Source: Clostridiales bacterium
Lineage (GTDB): Bacteria > Bacillota > Clostridia > Oscillospirales > Acutalibacteraceae
Length of the DNA: 64,000 nucleotides
Direction of reading: 5' to 3'
NCBI GenBank assembly: GCA_019415945.1
Contig: DXYF01000016.1
Coordinates: 80,287 to 144,286 of the forward strand
Shown: piece by piece, positions 16,573-25,734 of the stretch
How positions within the stretch are numbered: the first letter of the stretch is position 1
Layout of the letters: every line of letters starts with the position of its first letter
Position numbers and translations under genes: made by a program
Notes under the pieces: model-generated
Told to the model about the DNA's origin: nothing
The model's input: only the letters and a program-made list of their open reading frames with translations
Databases searched by the model: none

Positions 16573-18635
16573 TACTTACCAACAAGTTTCGAGCAGAATA
16601 CAACTATGAAAATATAGAAAGGGATTTTGACATTTACTTTGTCAAAGGCACAACAGGTTTATACAATACAAATATCCTTGATATTCCTACCGCTGAATAC
16701 AAAGCACTTGCAGTGCAACATTCTTTTGGAAAAGAAGCACTTGTTCTTTTTCAAAAAGGCAAAGAATATAATCTCAATTTTAGCAGAAAGATAAAAGAGC
16801 AGTATCCAAATGTTGCCGTAGAAAAAATCAATGTTCTGGATAAGGCTGAAAGAAACAGGGTTTTCTATTATAATGACAGACTTCTTGCACAACTGCTTAT
16901 AAACTCTATGAAAACTCCTAAAGGCGAGTTGTTCTCCTATAATAATCTTACAGGTAAGTTATACTATGGCGACAGCACATCCCCGATAAGAGACAAATCA
17001 ACTAAAGAAATATATATGTTCCGATTCCTCCAGATTTCACTTAAGCCGGGAATGTACTTAACCCTTGATGTCAAGACATTCAGGAAAAACAGTTATTCAA
17101 AACAGGGCAGTTTCTACATAATAGACGCCGAAACAGGAGCTTTCAGAAAAAAACTGAAAAGTGACAAAGTTGACCTGAAGGACACCTTTGCGCCGGGTTC
17201 ATATAAAAATTCCCACAATACGGTAGAATTTTTATGTTATGAAAACCCAGAAAAATTTTCCAGAAGCAAACTGGGTATAATGAATAAGTTTCTTGAAGAT
17301 GTAAAGCTAAAACTGTCTGATTACTTAACACTTGAATATGACTCATACGATGCTGCTGATAAAACGGAAATTAAAAAAAGCAAAAAGACTGAAATCAGCG
17401 TAGAAGAATTCGGAAAAATGCTTAGTGAAAAAGACATTACCATATCCGACTACTGCAAGGACAAACAGTCCGAATCAATGCTTGACAGCATTGTTCGCAT
17501 TCTTGAAAGTGATTACAATATACACCCTCTGATAGATACAACCTCAGAAAGCGGTTACAATATCCGTATTATCTATGGTGAGGAATACTATGAAAATAAT
17601 AAGTTACCGGACCCACACAAAGATGATAACAACGGTCTGATTGTTCAACATATTATAGTTGAAAACCATAGCGAGGAAAAATTAAAAAACATGGTAAAAA
17701 AGGTAGTCCAGGAATTAATAATTAAAGGGGATATTTATAGTCGTAAACTCTCTATTTATGATTGGACACAACTAAAGACAGACAAAACCTGGTCGTTTGT
17801 AACAAGAGAAAAGATAGAAGGATATACATACCCTGATTCTCACTTTGAATACAATATGATGACAGTAACACCAACAGGTGATTTGAATTTTGAAACCTTT
17901 AATGATATTGAACCCACAGAAAGTACTGATAAAGAACGAATAATGCTTATGTATTCAGAATACAACAAAGAAAACAGCAGGGTATGTAACAGTGTTGAAG
18001 GTCTTGTGTTTTCTGATATTAATAATATACACGCAATTGTGAGGACCTGCGAATTTACCATTCCTGACATTTACAAACTCAACATGGCACTTAAAGAAAC
18101 CAACCCAAACACAGCAGTACGAAAAGAAAATCTAATTAATATGATTAATGCATTTTCATCAGAATATCCACAGTACGCTGATGAAACAAACAATCTTATA
18201 GCAATTATAAGAGAGCAGCAACCTATTCTTACAAAGTATGAAATTCGCAGATTTATGAATATGCAAAAAAAGTATGCTATTGATCTAAATCAGTATATGC
18301 GCGATAAATATGGTGTGTGGATGCATCCGAGAATCAAAAGTCTAAAAAATGACGAATACCTTATGAGTAATATCGTAAATATATGCTGTTTTAAAAAGGA
18401 TTTTGTTCTTGAAGAGGGTGAAGAAGTGTACTATTATGCAGGAGAAAAATCGCTTAGAAGATCCGGTGTCAGCAGAGCTTGTATTATTCGTAAAATAATA
18501 TCAGAAAAGAAAATGGAATTCAAGGACCTGCTACCACTTCTCTCCGTTGAATTTGTACGCAACGGTCAATATACCGTTGTACCTTTCCCATTCAAATATC
18601 TGCGAGAATATATAAAAATCAGCAAAAACATATAG
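16569..18635 (+). CDS. Unknown 688-residue protein coupled to the helicase-nuclease
   Basis: I do not recognise this protein. It starts in the ATGA overlap with the helicase gene. It is soluble, lysine-rich and without membrane segments. Notable stretches are KAERNRVFYYNDRLLAQLL, FLQISLKPGMYLTLDVKTF, GLIVQHIIVENHSEEKL with a following VVQELIIKGDIY, and a conserved-looking tail YYYAGEKSLRRSGVSRACII to VPFPFKYLREYI. The alternation of long beta-rich halves and the pairing with a DinG-like helicase-nuclease recall pPIWI_RE/Argonaute-like systems, but I cannot show a PIWI motif, so this is a weak guess. It ends the operon; no other gene follows for 900 bases. Confidence 0.85.
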   Translation: MILTNKFRAEYNYENIERDFDIYFVKGTTGLYNTNILDIPTAEYKALAVQHSFGKEALVLFQKGKEYNLNFSRKIKEQYPNVAVEKINVLDKAERNRVFYYNDRLLAQLLINSMKTPKGELFSYNNLTGKLYYGDSTSPIRDKSTKEIYMFRFLQISLKPGMYLTLDVKTFRKNSYSKQGSFYIIDAETGAFRKKLKSDKVDLKDTFAPGSYKNSHNTVEFLCYENPEKFSRSKLGIMNKFLEDVKLKLSDYLTLEYDSYDAADKTEIKKSKKTEISVEEFGKMLSEKDITISDYCKDKQSESMLDSIVRILESDYNIHPLIDTTSESGYNIRIIYGEEYYENNKLPDPHKDDNNGLIVQHIIVENHSEEKLKNMVKKVVQELIIKGDIYSRKLSIYDWTQLKTDKTWSFVTREKIEGYTYPDSHFEYNMMTVTPTGDLNFETFNDIEPTESTDKERIMLMYSEYNKENSRVCNSVEGLVFSDINNIHAIVRTCEFTIPDIYKLNMALKETNPNTAVRKENLINMINAFSSEYPQYADETNNLIAIIREQQPILTKYEIRRFMNMQKKYAIDLNQYMRDKYGVWMHPRIKSLKNDEYLMSNIVNICCFKKDFVLEEGEEVYYYAGEKSLRRSGVSRACIIRKIISEKKMEFKDLLPLLSVEFVRNGQYTVVPFPFKYLREYIKISKNI

Positions 18636-18953
18636 TTTAATATACTGAAAAAATAAAACGAATCTGTTTCCGCTTTGTATTCTTTGTTTACAGCGGCGCA
18701 AAATTTGAGTTATGAATTGATTGACAGATTGATTTTAGCATGTTACCATACACTGCAATAAAGGATGTTATTTTAACATACCGTCAGCATTTGAAATTTC
18801 TATAGAATAAAAAAGTCATCAGCTATTATATTGTAAGCTTAAAAATACCAATAGCATCAAAAAAGCATCAAAACCACGAAAATGTAATTTTGATGCTATG
18901 AATTTGGCTTAAATAGTGGCTTGTCTATGCAGTTTTGAGCTTTCAACAGTCGT
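18636..18953. other. Non-coding end of the mobile island
   Basis: No credible gene is present. AGCATCAAAA occurs twice, 11 bp apart (18853 and 18864), and the second copy forms a hairpin with TTTTGATGCT ending at 18897. Such short repeats beside an attachment site could be recombinase or excisionase arm sites. Confidence 0.45.
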
Positions 18954-18997
18954 TCCAAAACCGCGTGCCGAGGGTTCGAGTCCTTCTGCCCCTGCCA
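18954..18997 (+). other. 3' half of tRNA-Trp, probable attachment site of the island
   Basis: The stretch begins in the anticodon loop (TCCAAAACCGCG, with anticodon CCA) and continues through the TΨC arm (GAGGGTTCGAGTCCTTC) to the acceptor strand TGCCCCTG and CCA. The 5' half (D arm, 5' acceptor) is absent upstream: the preceding bases do not pair. Tyrosine recombinases commonly integrate into tRNA 3' ends and leave such a copy. The conjugation genes lie to the left and chromosomal genes to the right, fitting a right-hand att site. Confidence 0.75.
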
Positions 18998-19003
18998 AAC
19001 ATT

Positions 19004-19032
19004 AAGGTTACTGAATTGCAGTAACCTTTTTT
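19004..19032 (+). terminator. tRNA-type intrinsic terminator
   Basis: AAGGTTACTG and CAGTAACCTT pair perfectly around AATTG and are followed by a T-run. It starts seven bases after the tRNA CCA end, as expected for the natural tRNA-Trp terminator. Confidence 0.8.
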
Positions 19033-19552
19033 ATTTTACAAGCGTTAAAAATGTATCAGAAGAAGGACTTAGCGAAAGCGTTAATGAAGCTTTTTCGCTT
19101 GCAACACACCGCAACATGCCAGAGCTTATCTTCCATTTTTATGACCACATTCTACCTCTGCCAATAAAAAACAGCTTAACACTGCGTTTAAGCCGTTTTT
19201 GCTATACTTTGCTATACAAGATTATATGCAGTAAATCTTTATAACCGCTTTTAATACTGAAGTACTGTTTTAAATAGCTGAAACGGTATTAATAATACCA
19301 CTCTGTCAATTTACCACATTATTAACACAACATTATTTATCTTAAAAATATATAAAAAGCTTTGAAGAAAATTATATTCTCCAAAGCTTTTTCTCTATTT
19401 ACAGCGTAACCGATTTTGATAAAAAAAATAATATTGTGATATATAATTCTATTTCATTGAATGGCAATTAATGTAGTTTAAACGGCAAGTTGTGTCACAA
19501 TATATTGAATAATCGAGCAATTTATAATATATTATTTACGGACGGTGATGAT
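19033..19552. other. Gap between island scar and LytTR gene
   Basis: About 520 bases without a credible gene. A short open stretch (about 19052-19240) lacks a start and recognisable homology. A perfect stem, AAAAAGCTTTG with CAAAGCTTTTT (19354-19393), looks like a terminator with no matching gene. Two GGCAA(T/G)T motifs 21 bp apart (19463 and 19484) lie upstream of the LytTR gene. Confidence 0.4.
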
Positions 19553-19993
19553 GTGAAGATCGATATTAAAACAGATAAAAATATTAAAGAAACCGAAATT
19601 TCAATTACCTGCAAAAAGATTACTCCTGAAATAGACAGAATCGTATCAGCGGCGATGATAATCAATAAACAAATCACAGTTAAAATAAAAAATGAAACTC
19701 TGCTTATTAATCTCGATCAGATTTATTACATTGAGTCCATAGACAGAAAATGCTTTATTTATTCTCGAGACACGGTATATGAATCAAAATCAAAATTATA
19801 TGAACTGGAAGAACAGCTTAAGCAATACGGTTTTTTCAGAGTAAGTAAATCCTGCCTTGTAAACATAGATATGATTAAAAGCCTGAAAGCTGAAATAAAC
19901 CGAAAAATCAGAATCACTCTTAATAACGGCGAACAGTTGATTTGTTCTCGTCAGTATGCAGAAAACTTCAAAAGGATAATGGGGGTAAAGTAA
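19553..19993 (+). CDS. LytTR-family transcriptional regulator
   Basis: A 146-residue protein without receiver domain. The GTG at 19553 (MKIDIKTDKNIKETEI) follows GGACGGTGATG; an upstream ATG at 19490 has no ribosome site. The C-terminal 100 residues are a LytTR DNA-binding domain: LLINLDQIYYIESIDRKCFIYS, then LEEQLKQYGFFRVSKSCLVN and RKIRITLNNGEQLICSRQY. This short LytTR plus DUF3021 arrangement is common in Firmicutes, where it autoregulates an adjacent ABC transporter. It is cotranscribed with the next three genes; GGCAA motifs upstream are candidate binding sites. Confidence 0.88.
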   Translation: MKIDIKTDKNIKETEISITCKKITPEIDRIVSAAMIINKQITVKIKNETLLINLDQIYYIESIDRKCFIYSRDTVYESKSKLYELEEQLKQYGFFRVSKSCLVNIDMIKSLKAEINRKIRITLNNGEQLICSRQYAENFKRIMGVK

Positions 19994-19994
19994 G

Positions 19995-20480
19995 ATGGAA
20001 GAAAAGAAAACGATATTTTCATACATAGGTCAAGCATTTACAATATTCGGAATAACAACTCTTATTCTTTGCATATTAAGCCTGCTTTTCGGAGAGGATG
20101 GCAAAGATATTTCATCCTTATTTCAACTCGGAACAAATGGACTTACTTTAAAAACTTTATTTGAATTTTTGGGAGTTTCAATTGCAATCACCCTGTTAAG
20201 ATTTTTGTTTTTTACAGATGTAATTATCAAACGAATGTCAATTTTACTTCGTACAGCTTCAATGATTATCTGCGTAATAGGAATACTTGCCGTATGCATC
20301 CGGCTGTTTAAATGGTTTCCTATTGACAATATTATTGCGTGGCTGATGTTTTTTATAAGCTTTGGAATCTGTTTTGCAGTAAGCTTGGCTGTTACATCAA
20401 TAAAAGAGAGAATAGAAAACAAAAATTTAAATGACGCATTATTGAGACTGAAGGAGAATTATAAAAATGAAAGTAATTGA
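19995..20480 (+). CDS. DUF3021 membrane protein
   Basis: A 161-residue protein with four membrane segments (about residues 13-30, 56-73, 88-105 and 115-135), starting two bases after the LytTR stop codon. It matches DUF3021 proteins, the usual partner of short LytTR regulators, thought to control them from the membrane. The C-terminal tail (ERIENKNLNDALLRLKENYK) is a charged helix that could contact the regulator. It overlaps the ATPase gene by 14 bases, indicating translational coupling. Confidence 0.85.
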   Translation: MEEKKTIFSYIGQAFTIFGITTLILCILSLLFGEDGKDISSLFQLGTNGLTLKTLFEFLGVSIAITLLRFLFFTDVIIKRMSILLRTASMIICVIGILAVCIRLFKWFPIDNIIAWLMFFISFGICFAVSLAVTSIKERIENKNLNDALLRLKENYKNESN

Positions 20481-21315
20481 AACTTTCAATATTTCAAAAC
20501 AATACAGGAACACTACGGTACTTGACAAGATTAATTTAGAAGCAGGTAAAGGCGAAATAGTAGGAGTTTTAGGACCGTCAGGAGCAGGAAAGACCACGCT
20601 TATCAATATACTTACAGGGCAGATTAGGGCGGACGGCGGCGATGCATATATTCTTGAAACTTCCTGCGTAAATCTTGACTGCAAAATATATTCAAAAATC
20701 GGAATAATGATGGACAGCTTTGGGCTTTATGAAAGACTTTCTGTGTATGAAAACCTTAAATTCTACTCGCAAATTTTTAGAATTTCATCAAACAGAATTG
20801 AATATGTGCTAAACAAAACAGGTTTGTACGGTGCAAGAAAAACTTTGGTGCAAAATCTCTCAAAAGGTATGAAAGCAAGACTTAATCTTGCAAGGGCATT
20901 TCTCAAGGAAGCAGAGCTGTTGTTTCTTGATGAACCTACCTCCGGACTTGATCCTCAGACAGCACAGCATATTCACGGTCTTATTCAAGAAGAAAAGCAG
21001 AAAGGTACTACTGTATTTCTTACTACGCATAATATGCATGAAGCAGAAAAGCTTTGCGACAATATTGCTTTATTATGTGACGGAAAAATCGTTGAGTATG
21101 GGAATCCTCAGAAAATTTGTTCAAAATACAATTATATGAATGTTATTGATATTACCCTTAAAAACGGAGAAAAAATCAGCCTTCCAAATTCCCCAAAATC
21201 ATCTGATAAAATCAAACAGCTTGTTGAATCTGAAAGCATTAAGTCGATTCACTCGTCAGAGCCTAATCTTGAAAATGTATTTCTGCTTCTTACAGGAAAG
21301 GTACTTAAACAATGA
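20467..21315 (+). CDS. ABC transporter ATP-binding protein
   Basis: A 282-residue ATPase. Walker A GPSGAGKTT (about residues 38-46), signature NLSKGMKARL (about 132), Walker B ELLFLDEPTSG and switch His in TTHNMHEAE are all present. The ORF ends with a short regulatory region (NLENVFLLLTGK) typical of ABC-2 drug exporters. It overlaps the permease gene by four bases. With the permease it should form a homodimeric-type exporter driven by ATP at the cytoplasmic membrane. The substrate is unknown; LytTR/DUF3021-linked exporters often handle antimicrobial compounds. Confidence 0.93.
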   Translation: MKVIETFNISKQYRNTTVLDKINLEAGKGEIVGVLGPSGAGKTTLINILTGQIRADGGDAYILETSCVNLDCKIYSKIGIMMDSFGLYERLSVYENLKFYSQIFRISSNRIEYVLNKTGLYGARKTLVQNLSKGMKARLNLARAFLKEAELLFLDEPTSGLDPQTAQHIHGLIQEEKQKGTTVFLTTHNMHEAEKLCDNIALLCDGKIVEYGNPQKICSKYNYMNVIDITLKNGEKISLPNSPKSSDKIKQLVESESIKSIHSSEPNLENVFLLLTGKVLKQ

Positions 21316-22004
21316 AAAATATTTTATTTATATTCAGAAAACAGCTAAAAGATACTCTTAAGAATAAAGCAATTCTCATTCAGTTCATTATGCATCCTTT
21401 AATTGCTGCAGTAATGACGCTTTCGGTACATATCGAAAATATGCCGGAGAACTTTTTTGTCTACCTCTTCTCTCCGATGTACATAACTATGGCACCGATC
21501 GTAAGTATGTCATCAATCATAGCAGAAGAAAAAGAAAAAAACACACTCAGGGTTTTGCTTATGTCAAATGTAAAATCTTATGAATATTTTATCGGTATAG
21601 GCGGGTACATTTTTCTGATTTGTATGTTAGGGGCAGCAGTATTCTGTGTGCTTGGAAAATTTACAGGAATTGAAATTCTGTATTTTATGGGAATTATGGC
21701 TGTTGGTATTTTAACATCAATAGTAATAGGAGGTACAATAGGCACTGCAAGCAAAAATCAGATCTTGAATACTTCAATAACTATGCCTGTTATGCTTGTG
21801 TTATCATTTGTCCCTATGCTCTCTCAGTTTAATGATGTAATAAATAATGCAGGCAGAGTGCTGTATTCACAGCAGATTTTTAATCTTATAAATCACACAT
21901 CAACCCTTGATTTTAAATGTGAAAGCATAATTATTATCGTAGTAAATATTCTTATTTCGGCAATACTGTTTGCAGTACTTTACAGAAAGAGCAAATTTGC
22001 ATAA
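21312..22004 (+). CDS. ABC-2 type permease
   Basis: A 230-residue protein with six predicted membrane segments (the first around residues 16-37, the last at 209-225). The motif SSIIAEEKEKNTLRVLLMSNV between the second and third segments is characteristic of ABC-2 permeases. The start overlaps the ATPase stop (ATGA). It is the last gene of the LytTR operon and is followed by a strong terminator. The length is short but normal for this subfamily. Confidence 0.9.
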   Translation: MKNILFIFRKQLKDTLKNKAILIQFIMHPLIAAVMTLSVHIENMPENFFVYLFSPMYITMAPIVSMSSIIAEEKEKNTLRVLLMSNVKSYEYFIGIGGYIFLICMLGAAVFCVLGKFTGIEILYFMGIMAVGILTSIVIGGTIGTASKNQILNTSITMPVMLVLSFVPMLSQFNDVINNAGRVLYSQQIFNLINHTSTLDFKCESIIIIVVNILISAILFAVLYRKSKFA

Positions 22005-22042
22005 ACTATATTTAAAGTCTTATCTTTGCCCACAGTGCAGCA

Positions 22043-22084
22043 AAAAACATCGGATTTGAAATAAATTTCAAGTCCGATGTTTCA
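22043..22084. terminator. Intrinsic terminator after the ABC operon
   Basis: ACATCGGA and TCCGATGT flank TTTGAAAT/ATTTCAAG, making a stem of about 16 pairs with A- and T-rich tails on both sides. It ends the plus-strand operon. The next 170 bases hold nothing recognisable before the convergent helicase gene. Confidence 0.8.
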
Positions 22085-22252
22085 TTATAGCGTAATATAC
22101 ACCTCACACCCGTCTGTTATGCAGTTAAACTGTGTTAAATATCTTTTTACAAAACACAGTACCGTCACCCTATAATCTGCCGCAATAACAAATTTGCTGC
22201 AAGAAATACGATATTTAGGTCTGATAAAAAAGTGTTTTGTCCTTCAGTACAT

Positions 22253-24415
22253 TTAATAATCTATGTTTTGCTGCATATCTAAAACATCTATATAATCCTC
22301 AATGTACTCTCTTTTTAGTAAAGATTTTTCAATAAAACGATCGAATTTTCCGTTTAATTCAATATCTTGTACTATTTGAAAATTTGCTTTATTAATTTGT
22401 GTGTTTTTTATTTTACTATAAGCTGAATTAATCTTTTGAAAATCGCAATTTTCACTGAATTTAAGATATAACGGCAAACTTGAAATATATTGAATATTAC
22501 ATTCAAAACCTTCAGAAATAAAATAATAGTAAAAAGCAAGCATTGCTTTAGAACCCAGCCAAGGAAACAACCCTAAAGTATTATCCGAGAATACCACAAT
22601 ATGATTATCTGACAAACCGAATTCACAAAATTCAAATCTATTTTCTGTTAACAGCTTTTTTGCACTAACACTTAAATAAGAATAAATATTATCACAAAGT
22701 AAAACCTCTTTTATTTTCTTCATTAATTTGGTTTGTATAATAGTGTTACAAAAAGAAAACCAATTATTTGATGATTTTCCTTTTATTTTTTTTACATATA
22801 TACAGTTGCTGTTTTCATCGACATCAATAACTTTCCATGTAAAACCTGCCAGTGCAAAACTTTCCCCTTTAGGGAATTTTATACTTACTGTGCCTATTTC
22901 TTCACTGCCATAGCAAACAGTATATTCAAAAGCCGTAGAAAACACACTGTAGAAATTAAAATTATTTATAATTTTTTCACCTTTAATTCCAACAATCAGA
23001 GTATTATTTTCTGTAACTTCAAGCTGTCCGATATCTATCAAATGAAGAAGAAATTTTCTGTATTCTTGCTGAGTAATGTTTTTAAATACAGACAGTGTAA
23101 GAACACTTTGAGCAAGTGCTGCAGGCGTCATTTCCCCTGCCGAATACATAATACTCATAGTTTGGTGATACAGTACACTGAAAGGACAATGTTCTATATA
23201 TATCGGTTCAATCCATTTTTCGTCAATATACAATTGAATTATTGCTATGCATTTTATAAAATTCCAATTAATTTTTTCAAGAATACTACCATCCATATTA
23301 TAATTATCCTTGAAAACAAAATACATTTCCGATTCTAAAGTCTTTCTGCCGCTTCTGCCTAACCTCTGTACAAAGCTTGATACAGAATTCGGACAATCCG
23401 TTTGAACAATTCTTTCAAGATTGCCAACATCTATTCCTAATTCAAGAGTAACTGTAGCACCTATAGTAATAGGACTTTCGGAATTTTTCATTTTTTTCTC
23501 GGTGTACTCTCTAAGCATACCTGAAACATTACCGTGGTGAACCATATAAATGCTATCTGACTTTTTTCTATCGTTAATCGCCTTTAATTCCGCTATATTT
23601 TTCTCAACCTCTGCTTTACTGTTAGAAAATATAATACATCTTTTATTCTTTGTAATACGGTATAGATAATCGTAGTAATCATCGTAATTATCACTTTCAT
23701 CAACATTATTTTTTGTTGAAAAAAAATTTACAGATAACCTCACCTTTTTTCCATAAGCATTAACTTTTGGTGTTACACAATTATATGAAGTACCTAAATT
23801 AAGCCATTTTTCTGCACTGGAATAGTCATTCAATGTTGCAGATAACCCAACTCTGCGGGGGATATTATCGGTAAGCCGCTGTATGCGTTCCAAAACAGAC
23901 AAAAGCTGAATTCCACGCGGGCTGTTCATAAAATAGTGAACTTCATCAATCACTATAAATCGTAAATCAGAAAAAAAAGCAACAACATACGGTTTATTTT
24001 TCATAATCATTGCTTCCAATGATTCAGGAGTGGTCTGCATTACCCCTTTAGGTTCTTTCAAAAACTTATTTTTAATATTTTGACTAACATCGCCATGCCA
24101 CTTGCAAACAGGAATATCTGAATACTCCAATAATCCGTTGAGACGCACAAACTGATCATTTATTAGCGCCTTAAGAGGACTTATATACAACACTCCCACG
24201 CTTTTTGAAGGTCTGTTATACAGTTCAGTTAGAATCGGAAGAAAAGCAGCCTCTGTTTTTCCGGAAGCAGTCCCCGAAGAAAGCAATAAATTTGAGTCAG
24301 AAGAAAATATCACATCACAAGCCGCAATTTGAATACCCCTTATCTCTTCCCAATGATTTTTATAAATATAATCTTGAATAAACGGTGCCAACTTATCATA
24401 TACTGATCCACTCAT
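22253..24415 (-). CDS. Lhr-like DEAD/DEAH-box helicase
   Basis: A 720-residue SF2 helicase. Walker A SSGTASGKTEA (about 46-53), TTPESLEAM, DEVH (about 156-159), GLSATL (about 186) and motif VI QRLGRSGR (about 361-368) are all intact. The C-terminal 300 residues have a winged-helix-like region and a beta-rich domain (FPKGESFALAGFTWKVIDVD) as in Lhr/BrxHI proteins. It overlaps the upstream BrxD-like gene by four bases. In BREX-linked loci such helicases accompany BrxD; here the BREX core is absent, so the function is inferred only as part of a probable defence set. Confidence 0.87.
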   Translation of the reverse strand: MSGSVYDKLAPFIQDYIYKNHWEEIRGIQIAACDVIFSSDSNLLLSSGTASGKTEAAFLPILTELYNRPSKSVGVLYISPLKALINDQFVRLNGLLEYSDIPVCKWHGDVSQNIKNKFLKEPKGVMQTTPESLEAMIMKNKPYVVAFFSDLRFIVIDEVHYFMNSPRGIQLLSVLERIQRLTDNIPRRVGLSATLNDYSSAEKWLNLGTSYNCVTPKVNAYGKKVRLSVNFFSTKNNVDESDNYDDYYDYLYRITKNKRCIIFSNSKAEVEKNIAELKAINDRKKSDSIYMVHHGNVSGMLREYTEKKMKNSESPITIGATVTLELGIDVGNLERIVQTDCPNSVSSFVQRLGRSGRKTLESEMYFVFKDNYNMDGSILEKINWNFIKCIAIIQLYIDEKWIEPIYIEHCPFSVLYHQTMSIMYSAGEMTPAALAQSVLTLSVFKNITQQEYRKFLLHLIDIGQLEVTENNTLIVGIKGEKIINNFNFYSVFSTAFEYTVCYGSEEIGTVSIKFPKGESFALAGFTWKVIDVDENSNCIYVKKIKGKSSNNWFSFCNTIIQTKLMKKIKEVLLCDNIYSYLSVSAKKLLTENRFEFCEFGLSDNHIVVFSDNTLGLFPWLGSKAMLAFYYYFISEGFECNIQYISSLPLYLKFSENCDFQKINSAYSKIKNTQINKANFQIVQDIELNGKFDRFIEKSLLKREYIEDYIDVLDMQQNIDY

Positions 24416-25734
24416 AATACAAACTCCGCAAACTCTTCGTGAATCTCCTCTTCAGTTGTAGTATTTTCTGACAGTGTTACTGATTCATCGCCTAAAATGT
24501 CTTTCATTTTCTTAGTAGGGTTTTGATATAAAATGTTTAATATTTGAATAAAATCTCTTATGACTTCACGAGGCGTTATGTTTTTCCCCGCCCCTATTCT
24601 GCCAAACTCCATTTTTATAAAGCTTATCATTTCTTCTTCTGTTAGCGTCATCTTATATGAATAAAGATCAGAATGAATTTTTGCAATCTTTTCTATTAAC
24701 ACGAATTGCTCCTCATAAGATAGCGGTTCAAGTTTAATAATAGGGGAAAGTAAATCATGTGTGGTATTATCAACAAACTTACCCGATTCCAATCTCGATT
24801 TTAATACCTCATAACTGAAAACACCTCTTCGTTCATCTTCTACACATTGAGGAGTGCCACCCATAATAATACCGAGATATTTTGCTTTTCCCTGCAAAGT
24901 ATCATTATACATTGTTAATAGTTTCTCATAATTATACTGGCGAGTAATAGAATTTGGAATCTTATAAATATTTACAAGTTCATCTATAAGCATCAACATT
25001 CCCTTATATCCTGCCATTACAAGAAATATAGAAAAAAGTTTTATGTATTCATACCAATTTTCATCTGAAATCATAGCATTAATACCAAGGTTTGTTTTAA
25101 CTTCTGTTTTTGTTTTGTACTCGCCTCTGAACCACTGAAGAACTTTGCTCTTTAAATCATCATTGTCAGTCCTGACTGCTCTCCAATACAGCGAAATTAC
25201 TTTTGCAAAATCAAATCCGTTGACCATTTCCTGAATTTCGTTTATTACTAAAAATATCTTTTTGTCTACCGCTTTTTCAAATTCGTTGCTCTCAATATCA
25301 AGATTTTGCTCCTTTACCACTTCCGCTTTTACAGAATTTATCCATTTTTCCAGTATAAGTGATAATGCTCCGCCGTCAGGTTTAGTTTTTGTGGACATAT
25401 TTTTTATAAGCTCTTTAAAAGTAGCTAATCCCTGATTTTTAGTACCCATAAGTCTTCTTTCAGGAGATAAATCGGCATCAATTACAACAAAACCCTTATC
25501 CATAACATATGTTCTTATTGTCTGAAGCAAAAAACTTTTTCCGCTGCCGTACTTACCAACGATAAAACGAAATGTAGCACCACCTTCTTCTATTATTGAA
25601 ACATCATTCAATAGTGCTCTAATTTCCGTTTCGCGACCTACTGCAATATATCCTGTACCTACTCTGGGAACAACACCTCCACCCAAAGCATTAATTATAG
25701 TCTTAGCGATCCTTTTAGGTACTTTTTCACTCAT
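24412..25734 (-). CDS. BrxD-like ATP-binding protein (DUF2791)
   Basis: A 440-residue P-loop ATPase. The start at 25734 (MSEKVPKRIAKTI) has AAGGAGG; a longer start at 25755 lacks one. ALGGGVVPRVGTGYIAVGRE, Walker A FIVGKYGSGKSFLLQTIR and DADLSPERRLMGTKNQGLATF are near-diagnostic for BrxD/DUF2791 ATPases. Walker B is around GMLMLIDELVNIYK. BrxD proteins work with the BrxHI helicase in BREX variants. It overlaps the start of the helicase gene and the end of the TerB-type gene, so the three are co-translated. Confidence 0.9.
   Translation of the reverse strand: MSEKVPKRIAKTIINALGGGVVPRVGTGYIAVGRETEIRALLNDVSIIEEGGATFRFIVGKYGSGKSFLLQTIRTYVMDKGFVVIDADLSPERRLMGTKNQGLATFKELIKNMSTKTKPDGGALSLILEKWINSVKAEVVKEQNLDIESNEFEKAVDKKIFLVINEIQEMVNGFDFAKVISLYWRAVRTDNDDLKSKVLQWFRGEYKTKTEVKTNLGINAMISDENWYEYIKLFSIFLVMAGYKGMLMLIDELVNIYKIPNSITRQYNYEKLLTMYNDTLQGKAKYLGIIMGGTPQCVEDERRGVFSYEVLKSRLESGKFVDNTTHDLLSPIIKLEPLSYEEQFVLIEKIAKIHSDLYSYKMTLTEEEMISFIKMEFGRIGAGKNITPREVIRDFIQILNILYQNPTKKMKDILGDESVTLSENTTTEEEIHEEFAEFVL

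Noticed and set aside
18954..18997. A complete tRNA gene
   Set aside because: The D arm and 5' acceptor strand are absent upstream; only the 3' half is present.
19052..19240. Remnant of an integrase next to the tRNA-Trp half
   Set aside because: The open stretch shows no tyrosine recombinase motif (no R-H-R-Y pattern) and lacks a start.
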